A program made the translations under genes and the position numbers. DNA of 64,000 nt from Lateolabrax maculatus (lineage: Eukaryota; Chordata; Actinopteri; Acropomatiformes; Lateolabracidae), in NCBI GenBank assembly GCA_031216445.1, contig CM062209.1, forward strand, positions 23,299,001-23,363,000, read 5' to 3'. Shown piece by piece: positions 32,330 to 44,427 of the stretch; the stretch's first letter is position 1; each line of letters starts with the position of its first letter. Below the pieces are notes generated by a model. It was given only the letters and a program-made list of their open reading frames with translations, searched no databases and was not told the origin of the DNA.

Positions 32330-32439
32330 AAGATGATCCTCATCTGTTCATCAAGTACAAAGTCTTCCAGACAACACCATTGAAACTTCATATAAAAGAG
32401 GCGGAGCTGGGTGGAAACGGCTGCATTCAGTATTTAAGG
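32330..32439 (+). promoter_or_regulatory. P1 promoter module
   Basis: TATAAAA at 32391-32397, 160 bases before hairpin A. Confidence 0.65.

Positions 32440-32550
32440 TGGACAAATCTCTGCAAGAAACACCACTTCCTCTGCAAATGGGGCAGAAAAACAAGCAACA
32501 CCTGGATTATGGAGAAACTCTTAGGCAACAAAGCTTGCCAACTGTAAGTC

Positions 32551-32630
32551 TGTCATATTGACCCAACTTGAGCATTGAGTTGTGTTTGAATACAGTTAAG
32601 TGCTACTTGTTGGGGCGGTTGTACATGACA
32551..32630 (+). ncRNA. mir430: pre-miR-430 variant A
   Basis: Mature arm 32597-32618. First hairpin of a full A-D-B-C-D block. Confidence 0.92.

Positions 32631-32676
32631 AATGCTGCAGACTGTAACTGAAGACAGATTTCATTTGAATTACATT

Positions 32677-32746
32677 CAGATCACCTCAAATGGAGACACT
32701 GATGATTCTTGTGTTCATAAGTGCTTCTCTTTGGGGTTGTCTTGGT
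32677..32746 (+). ncRNA. mir430: pre-miR-430 variant D
   Basis: Mature arm 32718-32739. Confidence 0.92.

Positions 32747-32821
32747 TGTGAATTCTTCAGCTAACATATAACTGGACAAATGCATCATTTTCACATGACT
32801 AACTAAATGCATTACTTGTCA

Positions 32822-32894
32822 CCAACACTACCAAAACAAGAGCACTGACTTGAATTGTGAATGCAGTAAGTGCTACTTGTTGGGGTAGTTTTGC
32822..32894 (+). ncRNA. mir430: pre-miR-430 variant B
   Basis: Mature arm 32867-32888. Confidence 0.92.

Positions 32895-32992
32895 TGACCT
32901 CTGAAGTCCAAGGTTCCCTTCACATAATTCATCAGGATAGCAATTCTAGGTCAGCTCTTACTGGGTTAAGAATACATTTATTGTACCTCATC

Positions 32993-33064
32993 AGTATTCC
33001 CCTGACATGAGCATTGACTTGAAATTTGAATTCAGTAAGTGCTACTTGTTGGGGCAGTTTTAAT
32993..33064 (+). ncRNA. mir430: pre-miR-430 variant C
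   Basis: Mature arm 33036-33057. Confidence 0.9.

Positions 33065-33120
33065 TGACAAAAGCAACTGAATGCATTGGTAGACCTTTTT
33101 TTTATTACAGAAATCAGTCT

Positions 33121-33190
33121 CAGATAACTTCAAATGGAGACACTAATGATTCTTGTGTTCATAAGTGCTTCTCTTTGGGGTTGTCTTGGA
33121..33190 (+). ncRNA. mir430: pre-miR-430 variant D
   Basis: Mature arm 33162-33183 with CTTCTCTTTGGGG, unlike the second D of other full blocks that have CTTCTTTTT. Confidence 0.92.

Positions 33191-33577
33191 TGTGAATTCT
33201 TCAGCTAACATATAACTGGACAAATGCATCATTTTTGTAGTCACATTCTAGAATTGCAGGACAAGAAAATAGAGACCTGCGCTTTGAAGTTGGGGTTAGA
33301 TTCCGTACTGAAGCCCTACATTCCCTAAACTAAATCTGCCTCTTTGTATTGCTTTAAACTACTGCTGATAAAACATCAACTGGACATGCATCATCAACTG
33401 ACGTGCATCAAGTAAAGTCTTTAAGATGATTTAAGATGATCCTCATCTGTTCATCAAGTAGAATGACTTCCTTTTTTAACGTAGCATTGCCAACACCATT
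33501 GAAACTTCGTAAAAAAAGAAGGCGGAGTTGGGTGGAAATGGCTGCATTCAGTATTTAAGATGGACAAATCTCTGCAA

Positions 33578-33643
33578 GTATCCTAACACAAACACTAACT
33601 TTGGTTTCAATGCAGTAAGTGCTTTTTTATTGGGGTAGCTTTG
33578..33643 (+). ncRNA. mir430: pre-miR-430 variant E, TTATTGGGG form
   Basis: Mature arm 33616-33638, behind a P2 module with CGTAAAA. Confidence 0.9.

Positions 33644-33921
33644 CTGACCTCTGCATCTTCAGGTGTGAGCTGTGTGCCATTTGAAAACTTCAGTAAGAGA
33701 TACACTTAATTTGTAGTCACATTCTAGAATTGCAGGACAAGAAAATAGAGACCTGCGCTTTGAAGTTGGGGTTGGATTCCGTACTGAAGCCCTACATTCC
33801 CTAAACTAAATCTGCCTCTTTGTATTGCTTTAAACTACTGCTGATAAAACATCAACACACAACAAGCAAAACCTTGACTATGGAGAAACTTTTAGGCAAC
33901 AAAGCTTGCCAACTGTAAGTC

Positions 33922-34001
33922 TGTCATATTGACCCAACTTGAGCATTGAGTTGTGTTTGAATACAGTTAAGTGCTACTTGTTGGGGCGGTTGTACATGAC
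34001 A
33922..34001 (+). ncRNA. mir430: pre-miR-430 variant A
   Basis: Mature arm 33968-33989, behind the ACACACAACAAGC leader. Confidence 0.92.

Positions 34002-34047
34002 AATGCTGCAGACTGTAACTGAAGACAGATTTCATTTGAAATACATT

Positions 34048-34117
34048 CAGATCACCTCACATGGAGACACTAATGATTCTTGTGTTCATAAGTGCTTCTC
34101 TTTGGGGTTGTCTTGGA
34048..34117 (+). ncRNA. mir430: pre-miR-430 variant D
   Basis: Mature arm 34089-34110. The 5' arm has CTCACATGG instead of CTCAAATGG, which removes one pair. Confidence 0.88.

Positions 34118-34186
34118 TGTGAAAAGATTGAAGATGATTGAAATTCCTTCCAGAAAGCTGATTCAGAGACACATTTCAGTGAGAAG

Positions 34187-34253
34187 TGCATTTCAACTTG
34201 AGCAACCCTCTGACTTCACTACCAAGAAAGTGCTATATAGTTGGGGTGTTAAT
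34187..34253 (+). ncRNA. mir430: pre-miR-430 variant F (miR-430b-like)
   Basis: Candidate mature arm 34227-34249: AAAGTGCTATATAGTTGGGG then TGT, which resembles fish miR-430b. The 5' arm TTTCAACTTGAGCA pairs with TGCTATATAGTTG across a loop of about 26 bases, longer than in the other variants. The same CAACTTGAGCA occurs in the 5' arm of variant A, so the two are related. Pairing is weaker than in A-E. Confidence 0.7.

Positions 34254-34317
34254 CTTCTTTGTTTATCAGTGCAATACTGTTTTTTTGCTCATCAAGGTCT
34301 AGATTTGGTCAATAATA

Positions 34318-34384
34318 GTACCCTAACACAAACACTAACTTTGGTTTCAATGCAGTAAGTGCTTTATTTGTTGGGGTAGTTTTG
34318..34384 (+). ncRNA. mir430: pre-miR-430 variant E, 24-nt form
   Basis: Mature arm 34356-34379 with CTTTATTTG. 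Confidence 0.9.

Positions 34385-34639
34385 CTGACCTCTGCATCTT
34401 CAGGTGTGAGCTGTGTGCCATTTGAAAACTTCAGTAAGAGATACACTTAATTTGTAGTCACATTCTAGAATTGCAGGACAAGAAAATAGAGTACTGCGCT
34501 TTGATGTTGGGGTTGGATTCCGTACTGAAGCCCTACATTCCCTGAACTAAATCTGCCTCTTTGTGTTGCTTTTAAACTACTGCTGATAAAACATCAACTG
34601 GACATGCATCATCAACTGACGTGCATCAAGTAAAGTCTT

Positions 34640-34750
34640 GAAGATGATCCTCATCTGTTCATCAAGTACAAAGTCTTCCAGACAACACCACTGAAACTTC
34701 ATATAAAAGAGGCGGAGCTGGGTGGAAACGGCTGCATTCAGTATTTAAGA
34640..34750 (+). promoter_or_regulatory. P1 promoter module
   Basis: TATAAAA at 34702-34708. It leads into a P2 module instead of a hairpin. Confidence 0.55.

Positions 34751-35288
34751 TGGACAAATCTCTGCAAGAGACACCACTTCCTCTGCAAGTGGGGCACAAA
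34801 GATGATGATCCTCATCTGTTCATCAAGTACAATGATTTCCTTTGTTAACGTAGCATTGCCAACGCCATTGACACTTCATAAAAAAGGAGGCAGAGTTGGG
34901 TGGAAATGGCTGCATTCAGTATTTAAGATGGACAAATCTCTGCAAGAATTTGTAGTCACATTCTAGAATTGCAGGACAAGAAAATAGAATAATGCGCTTT
35001 GATGTTGGGGTTGGATTCCGTACTGAAGCCATACAATCCCTAAACTAAATCTGCCTCTTTGTGTTGCTTTTAAACTACTGCTGATAAAACATCAGCTGGA
35101 CACTGCCAATGACGTGCATCAAGTAAAGTCTTTAAGATTATTTAAGATGATCCTCATCTGTTCATCAAGTAGAATGACTTCCTTTTTTAACGTAGCATTG
35201 CCAACACCATTGAAACTTCGTAAAAAAAGAAGGCGGAGTTGGGTGGAAATGGCTGCATTCAGTATTTAAGATGGACAAATCTCTGCAA

Positions 35289-35354
35289 GTATCCTAACAC
35301 AACCACTAACTTTGGTTTCAATGCAGTAAGTGCTTTTTTATTGGGGTAGCTTTG
35289..35354 (+). ncRNA. mir430: pre-miR-430 variant E, TTATTGGGG form
   Basis: Mature arm 35327-35349. 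The 5' arm has ACAACCACTAAC instead of ACAAACACTAAC. Confidence 0.9.

Positions 35355-35694
35355 CTGACCTCTGCATCTTCAGGTGTGAGCTGTGTGCCATTTGAAAACT
35401 TCAGTAAGAGATACACTTAATTTGTAGTCACATTCTAGAATTGCAGGACAAGAAAATAGAGACCTGCGCTTTGATGTTGGGGTTGGATTCCGTACTGAAG
35501 CACTACATTCCCTAAACTAAATCTGCCTCTTTGTATTGCTTTAAACTACTGCTGATAAAACATCAACTGGACATGGATCATCAACTGACGTGCATCAAGT
35601 AAAGTCTTTAAGACTGATAAAACATCAACACACAACAAGCAACACCTTGACTATGGAGAAACTCTTAAGCGACGAAGATTGCAAACTGTAAGTC

Positions 35695-35774
35695 TGTCAT
35701 ATTGACCCAACTTGAGCACTGAGTTGTGTTTGAATACAGTTAAGTGCTACTTGTTGGGGCGGTTGTACATGACA
35695..35774 (+). ncRNA. mir430: pre-miR-430 variant A
   Basis: Mature arm 35741-35762. The 5' arm has GAGCACTGAG instead of GAGCATTGAG, shared with 47421. 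Confidence 0.92.

Positions 35775-35820
35775 AATGCTGCAGACTGTACCCGAAGACA
35801 GATTTCATTTGAATTACATT

Positions 35821-35890
35821 CAGATCACCTCAAATGGAGACATTAATGATTCTTGTGTTCATAAGTGCTTCTCTTTGGGGTTGTCTTGGA
35821..35890 (+). ncRNA. mir430: pre-miR-430 variant D
   Basis: Mature arm 35862-35883. The 5' arm has GACATTAATG, giving a U opposite the seed-side G. Confidence 0.9.

Positions 35891-35959
35891 TGTGAAAAGA
35901 TTGAAGATGATTGAAATTCCTTCCAGAAAGCTGATTCAGAGACACATTTCAGTGAGAAG

Positions 35960-36026
35960 TGCATTTCAACTTGAGCAACCCTCTGACTTCACTACCAAGA
36001 AAGTGCTATATAGTCGGGGTGTTAAT
35960..36026 (+). ncRNA. mir430: pre-miR-430 variant F
   Basis: Candidate mature arm 36000-36022 with TAGTCGGGG instead of TAGTTGGGG. 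Confidence 0.65.

Positions 36027-36090
36027 CTTGTTTGTTTATAAGTGCAATACTGTTTTTTTGCTCATCAAGGTATAGATTTGGTCAATAATA

Positions 36091-36156
36091 GTACCCTAAC
36101 ACAAACACTAACTTTGGTTTCAATGCAGTAAGTGCTTTTTTGTTGGGGTAGTTTTG
36091..36156 (+). ncRNA. mir430: pre-miR-430 variant E
   Basis: Mature arm 36129-36151. The flank reads GAGCTGGGGTGCC instead of GAGCTGTGTGCC. Confidence 0.92.

Positions 36157-36453
36157 CTGACCTCTGCATCTTCAGGTGTGAGCTGGGGTGCCATTTGAAA
36201 ACTTCAGTAAGAGATACACTTAATTTGTAGTCACATTCTAGAATTGCAGGACAATAAAATAAAGTACTGCGCTTTGATGTTGGGGTTGGATTCCGTACTG
36301 AAGCCCTACATTCCCTAAACTAAATCTGCCTCTTTGTATTGCTATAAACTACTGCTGATGAAACATCAACTGGACGCTGCCAATGAGGTGCATCAAGTAA
36401 AGTCTTCGGAGGGTAAGTGACCACTTATCAACTGCTAATGCCCTGCATGAATT

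Positions 36454-36562
36454 TAAGATGATCCTCATCTGTTCATCAAGTACAAAGTCTTCCAGACAAC
36501 ACCATTGAAACTTCATATAAAAGAGGCGGAGCTGGGTGGAAATGGCTGCATTTAGTATTTAA
36454..36562 (+). promoter_or_regulatory. P1 promoter module
   Basis: TATAAAA at 36516-36522, followed by a P2 module. Near-duplicate of 26323-26430 with the same downstream order. Confidence 0.55.

Positions 36563-37003
36563 GATGGACAAATCTCTGCAAGAGACACCACTTCCTCTGC
36601 AAGTGGGGCACAAAGATGATGATCCTCAACTGTTCATCAAGTACAATGATTTCCTTTGTTAACGTAGCATTGCCAACGCCATTGACACTTCATAAAAAAG
36701 GAGGCAGAGTTGGGTGGAAATGGCTGCATTCAGTATTTAAGATGGACAAATCCTGCAAGAATTTGCAGTCACATTCTAGAATTGCAGGACAAGAAAATAG
36801 AATAATGCGCTTTGATGTTGGGGTTGGATTCCGTACTGAAGCCATACAATCCCTAAACTAAATCTGCCTCTTTGTGTTGCTTTTAAACTACTGCTGATAA
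36901 AACATCAGCTGGACACTGCCAATGACGTGCATCAAGTAAAGTCTTTAAGATGATTTAAGATGATCCTCATCTGTTCATCAAGTATAATGACTTCCTTTTT
37001 TAA

Positions 37004-37080
37004 CGTAGCATTGCCAACACCATTGAAACTTTATAAAAAAAGAAGGCGGAGTTGGGTGGAAATGGCTGCATTTAGTATTT
37004..37080 (+). promoter_or_regulatory. P2 promoter module with intact TATA
   Basis: TATAAAA at 37032-37038, 70 bases before the hairpin E base at 37102. Confidence 0.5.

Positions 37081-37101
37081 AAGATGGACAAATCTCTGCA
37101 A

Positions 37102-37167
37102 GTATCCTAACACAAACACTAACTTTGGTTTCAATGCAGTAAGTGCTTTTTTGTTGGGGTAGTTTTG
37102..37167 (+). ncRNA. mir430: pre-miR-430 variant E
   Basis: Mature arm 37140-37162. Confidence 0.92.

Positions 37168-37572
37168 CTGACATCTGCATCTTCAGGTGTGAGCTGTGTG
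37201 CCATTTGAAAACTTCAGTAAGAGATACACTTAATTTGTAGTCACATTCTAGAATTGCAGGACAAGAAAATAGAATAATGCGCTTTGATGTTGGGGTTGGA
37301 TTCCGTACTGAAGCCATACAATCCCTAAACTAAATCTGCCTCTTTGTGTTGCTTTTAAACTACTGCTGATAAAACATCAGCTGGACACTGCCAATGACGT
37401 GCATCAAGTAAAGTCTTTAAGATGATTTAAGATGATCCTCATCTGTTCATCAAGTAGAATGACTTCCTTTTTTAACGTAGCATTGCCAACGCCATTGACA
37501 CTTCATAAAAAAGGAGGCAGAGTTGGGTGGAAATGGCTGCATTCAGTATTTAAGATGGACAAATCTCTGCAA

Positions 37573-37638
37573 GTATCCTAACACAAACACTAACTTTGGT
37601 TTCAATGCAGTAAGTGCTTTTTTGTTGGGGTAGTTTTG
37573..37638 (+). ncRNA. mir430: pre-miR-430 variant E
   Basis: Mature arm 37611-37633, only about 470 bases after the previous E. The module in front is a chimera: its first half is P2 with CTTTTTTAACG, and its second half has AAAAAAGGAGGCAGAG. 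Confidence 0.92.

Positions 37639-38295
37639 CTGACCTCTGCATCTTCAGGTGTGAGCTGTGTGCCATTTGAAAACTTCAGTAAGAGATACAC
37701 TTAATTTGTAGTCACATTCTAGAATTGCAGGACAAGAAAATAGAATAATGCGGTTTGATTTTGGGGTTGGATTCCGTACTGAAGCCCTACATTCCCTAAA
37801 CTAAATCTGCCTCTTTGTGTTGCTTTAAACTACTGCTGATGAAACATCAACTGGACGCTGCCAATGAGGTGCATCAAGTAAAGTCTTCGGAGGCTAAGTG
37901 ACCACTCATCAACTGCTAATGCCCTGCATGAATTTAAGATGATCCTCATCTGTTCATCAAGTACAATGATTTCCATTTTTAATGTAGCATTGCCAACGCC
38001 ATTGACACTACATAAAAAAGGAGGCAGAGTTGGGTGGAAATGGCTGCATTCAGTATTTAAGATGGACAAATCTCTGCAAGAATTTGTAGTCACATTCTAG
38101 AATTGCAGGACAAGAAAATAGAATAATGCGCTTTGATGTTGGGGTTGGATTCCGTACTGAAGCCATACAATCCCTAAACTAAATCTGCCTCTTTGTGTTG
38201 CTTTTAAACTACTGCTGATAAAACATCAACACACAACAAGCAAAACCGTGACTATGGAGAAACTCTTAAGCGACGAATATTGCCAACTGTAAGTC

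Positions 38296-38375
38296 TGTCA
38301 TATTGACCCAACTTGAGCATTGAGTTGTGTTTGAATACAGTTAAGTGCTACTTGTTGGGGCGGTTGTACATGACA
38296..38375 (+). ncRNA. mir430: pre-miR-430 variant A
   Basis: Mature arm 38342-38363. Confidence 0.92.

Positions 38376-38421
38376 AATGCTGCAGACTGTACCCTAAGAC
38401 TGATTTCATTTGAATTACATT

Positions 38422-38491
38422 CAGATCACCTCAAATGGAGACACTAATGATTCTTGTGTTCATAAGTGCTTCTCTTTGGGGTTGTCTTGGA
38422..38491 (+). ncRNA. mir430: pre-miR-430 variant D
   Basis: Mature arm 38463-38484. Confidence 0.92.

Positions 38492-38560
38492 TGTGAAAAG
38501 ATTGAAGATGATTGAAATTCCTTCCAGAAAGCTGATTCAGAGACACATTTCAGTGAGAAG

Positions 38561-38617
38561 TGCATTTCAACTTGAGCAACCCTCTGACTTCACTACCAAG
38601 AAAGTGCTATATAGTTA
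38561..38617 (+). pseudogene. mir430: Truncated miR-430 variant F
   Basis: AAAGTGCTATATAGTT at 38601 followed by AATATTG. Confidence 0.75.

Positions 38618-38661
38618 ATATTGTTTTTTTGCTCATCAAGGTCTAGATTTGGTCAATAATA

Positions 38662-38727
38662 GTACCCTAACACAAACACTAACTTTGGTTTCAATGCAGT
38701 AAGTGCTTTTTTGTTGGGGTAGTTTTG
38662..38727 (+). ncRNA. mir430: pre-miR-430 variant E
   Basis: Mature arm 38700-38722. Confidence 0.92.

Positions 38728-39024
38728 CTGACCTCTGCATCTTCAGGTGTGAGCTGTGTGCCATTTGAAAACTTCAGTAAGAGATACACTTAATTTGTAG
38801 TCACATTCTAGAATTGCAGGACAATAAAATAGAATAATGCGCTTTGATGTTGGGGTTGGATTCCGTACTGAAGCCATACAATCCCTAAACTAAATCTGCC
38901 TCTTTGTGTTGCTTTTAAACTACTGCTGATAAAACATCAGCTGGACACTGCCAATGAGGTGCATCAAGTAAAGTCTTCGGAGGGTAAGTGACCACTTATC
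39001 AACTGCTAATGCCCTGCATGAATT

Positions 39025-39135
39025 TAAGATGATCCTCATCTGTTCATCAAGTACAAAGTCTTCCAGACAACACCATTGAAACTTCATGTAAAAGAGGCGG
39101 AGCTGGGTGGAAATGGCTGCATTTAGTATTTAAGA
39025..39135 (+). promoter_or_regulatory. P1 promoter module with damaged TATA
   Basis: TGTAAAA at 39087 replaces TATAAAA. Followed by P2 modules and no hairpin before composite module 4. Confidence 0.4.

Positions 39136-40659
39136 TGGACAAATCTCTGCAAGAGACACCACTTCCTCTGCAAGTGGGGCACAAAGATGATGATCCTCAT
39201 CTGTTCATCAAGTACAATGATTTCCTTTGTTAACGTAGCATTGCCAACGCCATTGACACTTCATAAAAAAGGAGGCAGAGTTGGGTGGAAATGGCTGCAT
39301 TCAGTATTTAAGATGGACAAATCTCTGCAAGAATTTGTAGTCACATTCTAGAATTGCAGGACAAGAAAATAGAATAATGCGCTTTGATGTTGGGGTTGGA
39401 TTCCGTACTGAAGCCATACAATCCCTAAACTAAATCTGCCTCTTTGTGTTGCTTTTAAACTACTGCTGATAAAACATCAGCTGGACACTGCCAATGACGT
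39501 GCATCAAGTAAAGTCTTTAAGATGATTTAACATGATCCTCACCTGTTCATCAAGTAGAATGACTTCCTTTTTTAACGTAGCATTGCCAACACCATTGAAA
39601 CTTTATGAGAAAAGAAGGCGGAGTTGGGTGGAAATGGCTGCATTTAGTATTTAAGATGGACAAATCTCTGCAAGAGACACCACTTCCTCTGCAAGTGGGG
39701 CACAAAGATGATGATCCTCATCTGTTCATCAAGTACAATGATTTCCATTTTTAACGTAGCATTGCCAACGCCATTGACACTTCATAAAAAAGGAGGCAGA
39801 GTTGGGTGGAAATGGCTGCATTCAGTATTTAAGATGGACAAATCTCTGCAAGAATTTGTAGTCACATTCTAGAATTGCAGGACAAGAAAATAGAATAATG
39901 CGCTTTGATGTTGGGGTTGGATTCCGTACTGAAGCCATACAATCCCTTAACTAAATCTGCCTCTTTGTGTTGCTTTTAAACTACTGCTGATAAAACATCA
40001 GCTGGACACTGCCAATGACGTGCATCAAGTAAAGTCTTTAAGATGATTTAAGATGATCCTCATCTGTTCATCAAGTAGAATGACTTCCTTTTTTAACGTA
40101 GCATTGCCAACACCATTGAAACTTTATGAAAAAAGAAGGCGGAGTTGGGTGGAAATGGCTGCATTCAGTATATAACCCTTGTGTTGTCCTCTGGGTCGAG
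40201 GTGACCCGGTGGCCGAAAATGTCCTTCTGTGTATGTAAATGTTGTTATGTATGACATTTGTGATTCTTGAAGCGGTTATCTTTTGTTTTTAGTTTGTTTC
40301 TTAACAATAGGAACAGATTAAGAAACAGAATAAAGGAAAAGGATGACACAAACATATGATACATTCATATCGCAGAGCCGCTACTTTATTGTAGTAGTAG
40401 TAGTAGTAGCAGCCCTCGCGTCGTCCTCTGGGTCGATGTGACCCGGCGTCCAAAAAAAAAAACATCCCTTTGTGTGAGCAGGCGTATGTGCATGACATTT
40501 GTGATTCTTGAAGCAGTCATCTTTTGTTTTCTTTTATTTTTTTTAATGATAGAAACAGAGTAAGAAACAGAATAAAGGAAATAATGACACAAACGCTTGG
40601 TATCACAGAGCCACTACTTTATTTTAGTTATCCATTGTTTTAGTTCAGTTCAGTTCAAT

Positions 40660-41208
40660 TCAGTTGTATACATTTCGCCGGGACCATCTCTGTATGGCGT
40701 CGCACGTGCCGACGGGGTGCGAGCAGACCTGGATCGTCTGAGCATCGTTGAAGCCGTCGTCCCAGCAGAACTCTTCCGTGCAGGGGATGAGGCCGCCGCC
40801 GCCGCCGCCGCGTCTCAGCGCCGAACGAGGCTGGACTCTGTCCCCGTGGACTCCTTCTTGTCCCTTTTCTTCTTCTTCTTCTTCTGCTCGTGCTCCTGCT
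40901 TCTCCTGCTTCTCCTGCTTCTACTTTTCCTTCTACTTCTGCTCGTGCTTCTTCTGCTTGTGCTCCTGCTTCTCCTGCTTCTACTTTTCCTTCTTCTTCGG
41001 GCTCCCCGTCCACCACGTCGTACGGCCCAAAGTCGTCGAGCGCGGAGAATGGGTTAGCGCACTGCGCCTCTATCCCGGCGTGCAATTTGGCATGCAATTT
41101 GGCGTACCTGACGACAAACTCGGGGCCGTAGAGCCGGCACTGATCCGGAGACATGCGGATGAACTGGTTAAAGTTGTCAAAGTGGTCGACGAAAGCGTAC
41201 ATTCCCAT
40660..41208 (-). CDS. Unidentified open frame, 182 residues, composite module 4
   Basis: Same protein as at 14154-14702 by eye. Confidence 0.3.
   Translation of the reverse strand: MGMYAFVDHFDNFNQFIRMSPDQCRLYGPEFVVRYAKLHAKLHAGIEAQCANPFSALDDFGPYDVVDGEPEEEGKVEAGEAGAQAEEARAEVEGKVEAGEAGEAGARAEEEEEEKGQEGVHGDRVQPRSALRRGGGGGGLIPCTEEFCWDDGFNDAQTIQVCSHPVGTCDAIQRWSRRNVYN

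Positions 41209-41779
41209 GGCTACTAGGCACTTGCAGAGCAGAGGGTCACGTCTTTTTTATTTTTATGCTCCCAGAGACGTTCATGTGGTCTCCAGGCAAACCGCTGCTG
41301 CTGCTGCTGCTGCTGCTGCCACCTCCTCATCATTATCATTTCTTCAGCCCCGTTCCTCATCTTGATTTCTGTTGCGCGAGTCATCATCTGCTTTTGAACA
41401 TTTTCCCACTATAGGGGATTTTATGTGTGACTCATCCCCTTCTTCTTCTTCTACTTCTTCTTCTTCCTCCCCACGAGCGTCGGGCCTCCGCGACCCGTCA
41501 CTCCTCTCCTTCCACTCGTCCTTCCCCTTGTCCTTCTTCTTCTTCTTCTTCTTCTTCTTCTTCTCACTGTCACTCTCGCCGCCTCCGCACGCTCTTGTGC
41601 CTCCTGCTGGCAGGAATGTGCACATAGCTGCCTGAACTGGACGGTTTTTCTTTCACGGCCACAAGGAGCCAGTGTTCTTCTCCTGGAGTTACACTGGGAG
41701 CCAGTGTTCTTCTCCTGGAGTTACACGGAAATCGATTTTTAAAAGACCCCCCCTCACCCACGTTTCTCCCGCGAGCAGC

Positions 41780-42250
41780 GGGCCTCCGTGACCCGACGAT
41801 GCGTGGCCCCTCCACTTTCCACTCGTCCTTCGCCTCGTCCTTCTACTTCTTCTCCTATTTCCCCTCTCCTCTTCGCCTTTCACGTTGTCCCTCCGCACGC
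41901 CCTCATTCCTCCCAGCGCACGACCGGCCTCCGTGACCCGACGAGGCGTGGCCCCTCCACTTTCCACTCGTCCTTCGCCTCGTCCTTCTACTTCTTCTCCT
42001 TCCTTCGCAACGTCCTTCTACTTCTTCTCCTTTTTTTCCCTCTCCTCTTCGCCTTTCTCGCTGTCCCTCCGCACGCCCTCGTTCCTCCCGGCGCGCGGCG
42101 GGCCAAGGCGGCCCGACGAGGCGTCGCCCCTCCACTTTCCCATCGTCCTTCGCCTCGTCCTTCCACTTCTTCTCCTTTTTTTTCTCTCCTCTTCTCCTTC
42201 TCACCCTCGTTCCTCCCAGTGCCTGGCGGGCCTCGGCGACCCGGCGTCAC
41780..42250. repeat. Minisatellite of composite module 4
   Basis: Four units like those at 1789-2260. Confidence 0.7.

Positions 42251-42648
42251 GGTGGCTATCTTTGTGTATTTCTGCGTGCATTTCTGCCCTTCGCTTGAAT
42301 GCGAAGGATAAGTCATTTCAGAGGGTAATACTGTACTTTTTACTCCACTACATTTGTGATTGTTATTGTGATAAGTTTGCAGATTCCGATTTTACATTGA
42401 AAAAACGTGATGGTTTCATAGACTAGGATGCAGTAAAATACATGAAAAGTTTGTTTTCTTAAAAACATATCCTATAATGATGTAACACTGACAGGGGCCG
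42501 CAGACTGTCATAACGGCTCATTTTTTTTTGTTATGGTAACAGGATTTGTTTTGTTTCCTTACAATCTGCACTTTCTGCCCATATAGAGAGAATACCAAAA
42601 CCTTATGTCACAGCATCTTCAAAGGGTCCGTTTGTCGCTGCTGTGACC

Positions 42649-42767
42649 GCTTACGGCCACACCACCCTGAACAAGCCCGATCTCGTCCGATCTCGGAAGC
42701 CAAGCAGAGTCGGGCCTGCTTAGTACTTGGATGGGAGACTGCCTGGGAATACCGGGTGCTGTAAGCT
42649..42767 (+). rRNA. 5S rRNA gene, type beta
   Basis: Full length, with AGCAGAGTCGGG instead of AGCAGGGTCGGG in the internal promoter region. Confidence 0.9.

Positions 42768-43020
42768 TTTCCACTCCGTTACAAACATAGAGCATACATA
42801 GTATGCGCACCATCCCTTTGGATATCAAAAGAAACAAAGAAAAAACCAAGCGGTTTTGCACTCGAGGGCGCTATCAGACCCTTTTGAGGAGTTACTTTAA
42901 AAACGGCAGAAGACCGCTGCCATGAAGTTGACTTAAACAGCGCAATCAGTAATCTGTTGAAGCAGGGCCACGGAAGCCAAAGACTACGTGGCGCCGTTCC
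43001 TTTTTTCAAGGCAAACATGC

Positions 43021-43744
43021 TCTCAAGTCAGTCTGGACACACAAAAGTGATACGAACAACTCATGAAAGGTAAGCGAGTAATCAACAATTACAAAGCAAA
43101 GCTGGATCATACCAGTTTCCATTCGTCAACCTCGTTTCCACCTGGAATCACTGTTCCTCTTGTTGATGCGTTGGCCATTTGTCCTCATGATTGTCCATGT
43201 TGTTCCTGTTGACCCTTTAAATAATTCTGCTGTGTTTTTGACTGATCTAATTTGACCACAGATGAAGCATTTGGTGCTGTGTTATTAAAGTCACGGAACT
43301 TTAATGACTGGCATCACAACAAATGATCTCGGACCAGCCTTGTAGCGGTGCTCAGTATTCAGAGTTTAAATCCTTGCACATTAAGCGTTGACATTATTTT
43401 GTCTATTCCCTGTTTTGCTTTTTTGAAGGGATCATTTGTTAATAGAATGTGACTTTTTAATAATAACCTATTAATTGATTTAAGCCCGCCACTTAAAGGG
43501 GAGGACCTGTGTTCCATGGAGCGGAAGCAGTACTGAACTGTTTTCACAGCCGTTGACAGCTCGCTCCGCTCGCGTGGATGTGCGTCAATTGTCGGGTGTC
43601 ACTGAATTAACTTTTTTCATGTGTATAATGAGAAATATCTCAGGCTATCTATAAAGTAATATAAAAGCAAAGTCATTAATATTATTGCCACTTGTACCTT
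43701 CTAATTGCCTTGTGTAGGTTTTACTTTGAGAGAAGAGAAAAAAC
43021..43744. other. Spacer between 5S genes, no gene seen
   Basis: Second copy of 23330-24053; it differs at the right edge (AAAAAACACTTAC instead of AATAAAAACTTAC). Confidence 0.6.

Positions 43745-43862
43745 ACTTACAGCACCTGGTATTCCCAGGCGGTCTTCCATCCAAGTACTAACCAGGAGCG
43801 ACCCTGCTTAGCTTCCGAGATCGAACGAGATCGGGCGCGTTCAGGGTGGTGTGGCCGTAAGC
43745..43862 (-). rRNA. 5S rRNA gene, minus strand
   Basis: Same type as 24054-24171, with GTCGCTCC in the internal region (minus strand) where canonical 5S has GTCGGGCC. Confidence 0.87.

Positions 43863-44308
43863 AAGAGCGCAGGGAACAAAAAGCCTTTTTATAGATGTGG
43901 ATCGGCATCACGGCGGCTATCTTTGTGTATTTCTGCGTGCATTTCTGCCCTTCGCTTGAATGCGAAGGATAAGTCATTTCAGAGGGTAATACTGTACTTT
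44001 TTACTCCACTACATTTGTGATTGTTATTGTGATAAGTTTGCAGATTCCGATTTTACATTGAAAAAACGTGATGGTTTCATAGACTAGGATGCAGAATAAT
44101 ACATGAAAAGTTTGTTTTCTTAAAAACATAACCTATAATGATGTAACACTGAAAGGGCCGCAGACTGTCATAACGGCTCATTTTTTTTTGTTATGGTAAC
44201 AGGATTTGCTTTGTTTCCTGACACGCTACAGCTTCTACCCAGATAGAGAGAATACCAAAACCTTATGACACAGCATCTTTGAAGGGGCTGTTTGTCACGT
44301 CGGCGACC

Positions 44309-44427
44309 GCTTACGGCCACACCACCCTCAACGCGCTCGATCTCGTCCGATCTCGGAGGCCAAGCAGGGTCGGGCCTGGTTAGTACTTGGATGGGAGACC
44401 GCCTGGGAATACCAGGTGCTGTAAGCT
44309..44427 (+). rRNA. 5S rRNA gene, type alpha
   Basis: Full length and identical to 21976-22094 by eye. Confidence 0.92.

Larger units (their letters stand above)
25980..40175 (+). repeat. miR-430 array segment 3 (longest uninterrupted segment)
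   Basis: Fourteen kilobases of linker, P1 and P2 promoter modules and hairpin blocks, without foreign insertions. Linker-only and promoter-only stretches without hairpins are 26100-26960, 27100-27960, 29200-30080, 30200-31250, 34450-35280, 36200-37100, 37700-38290 and 38760-40175. Confidence 0.92.
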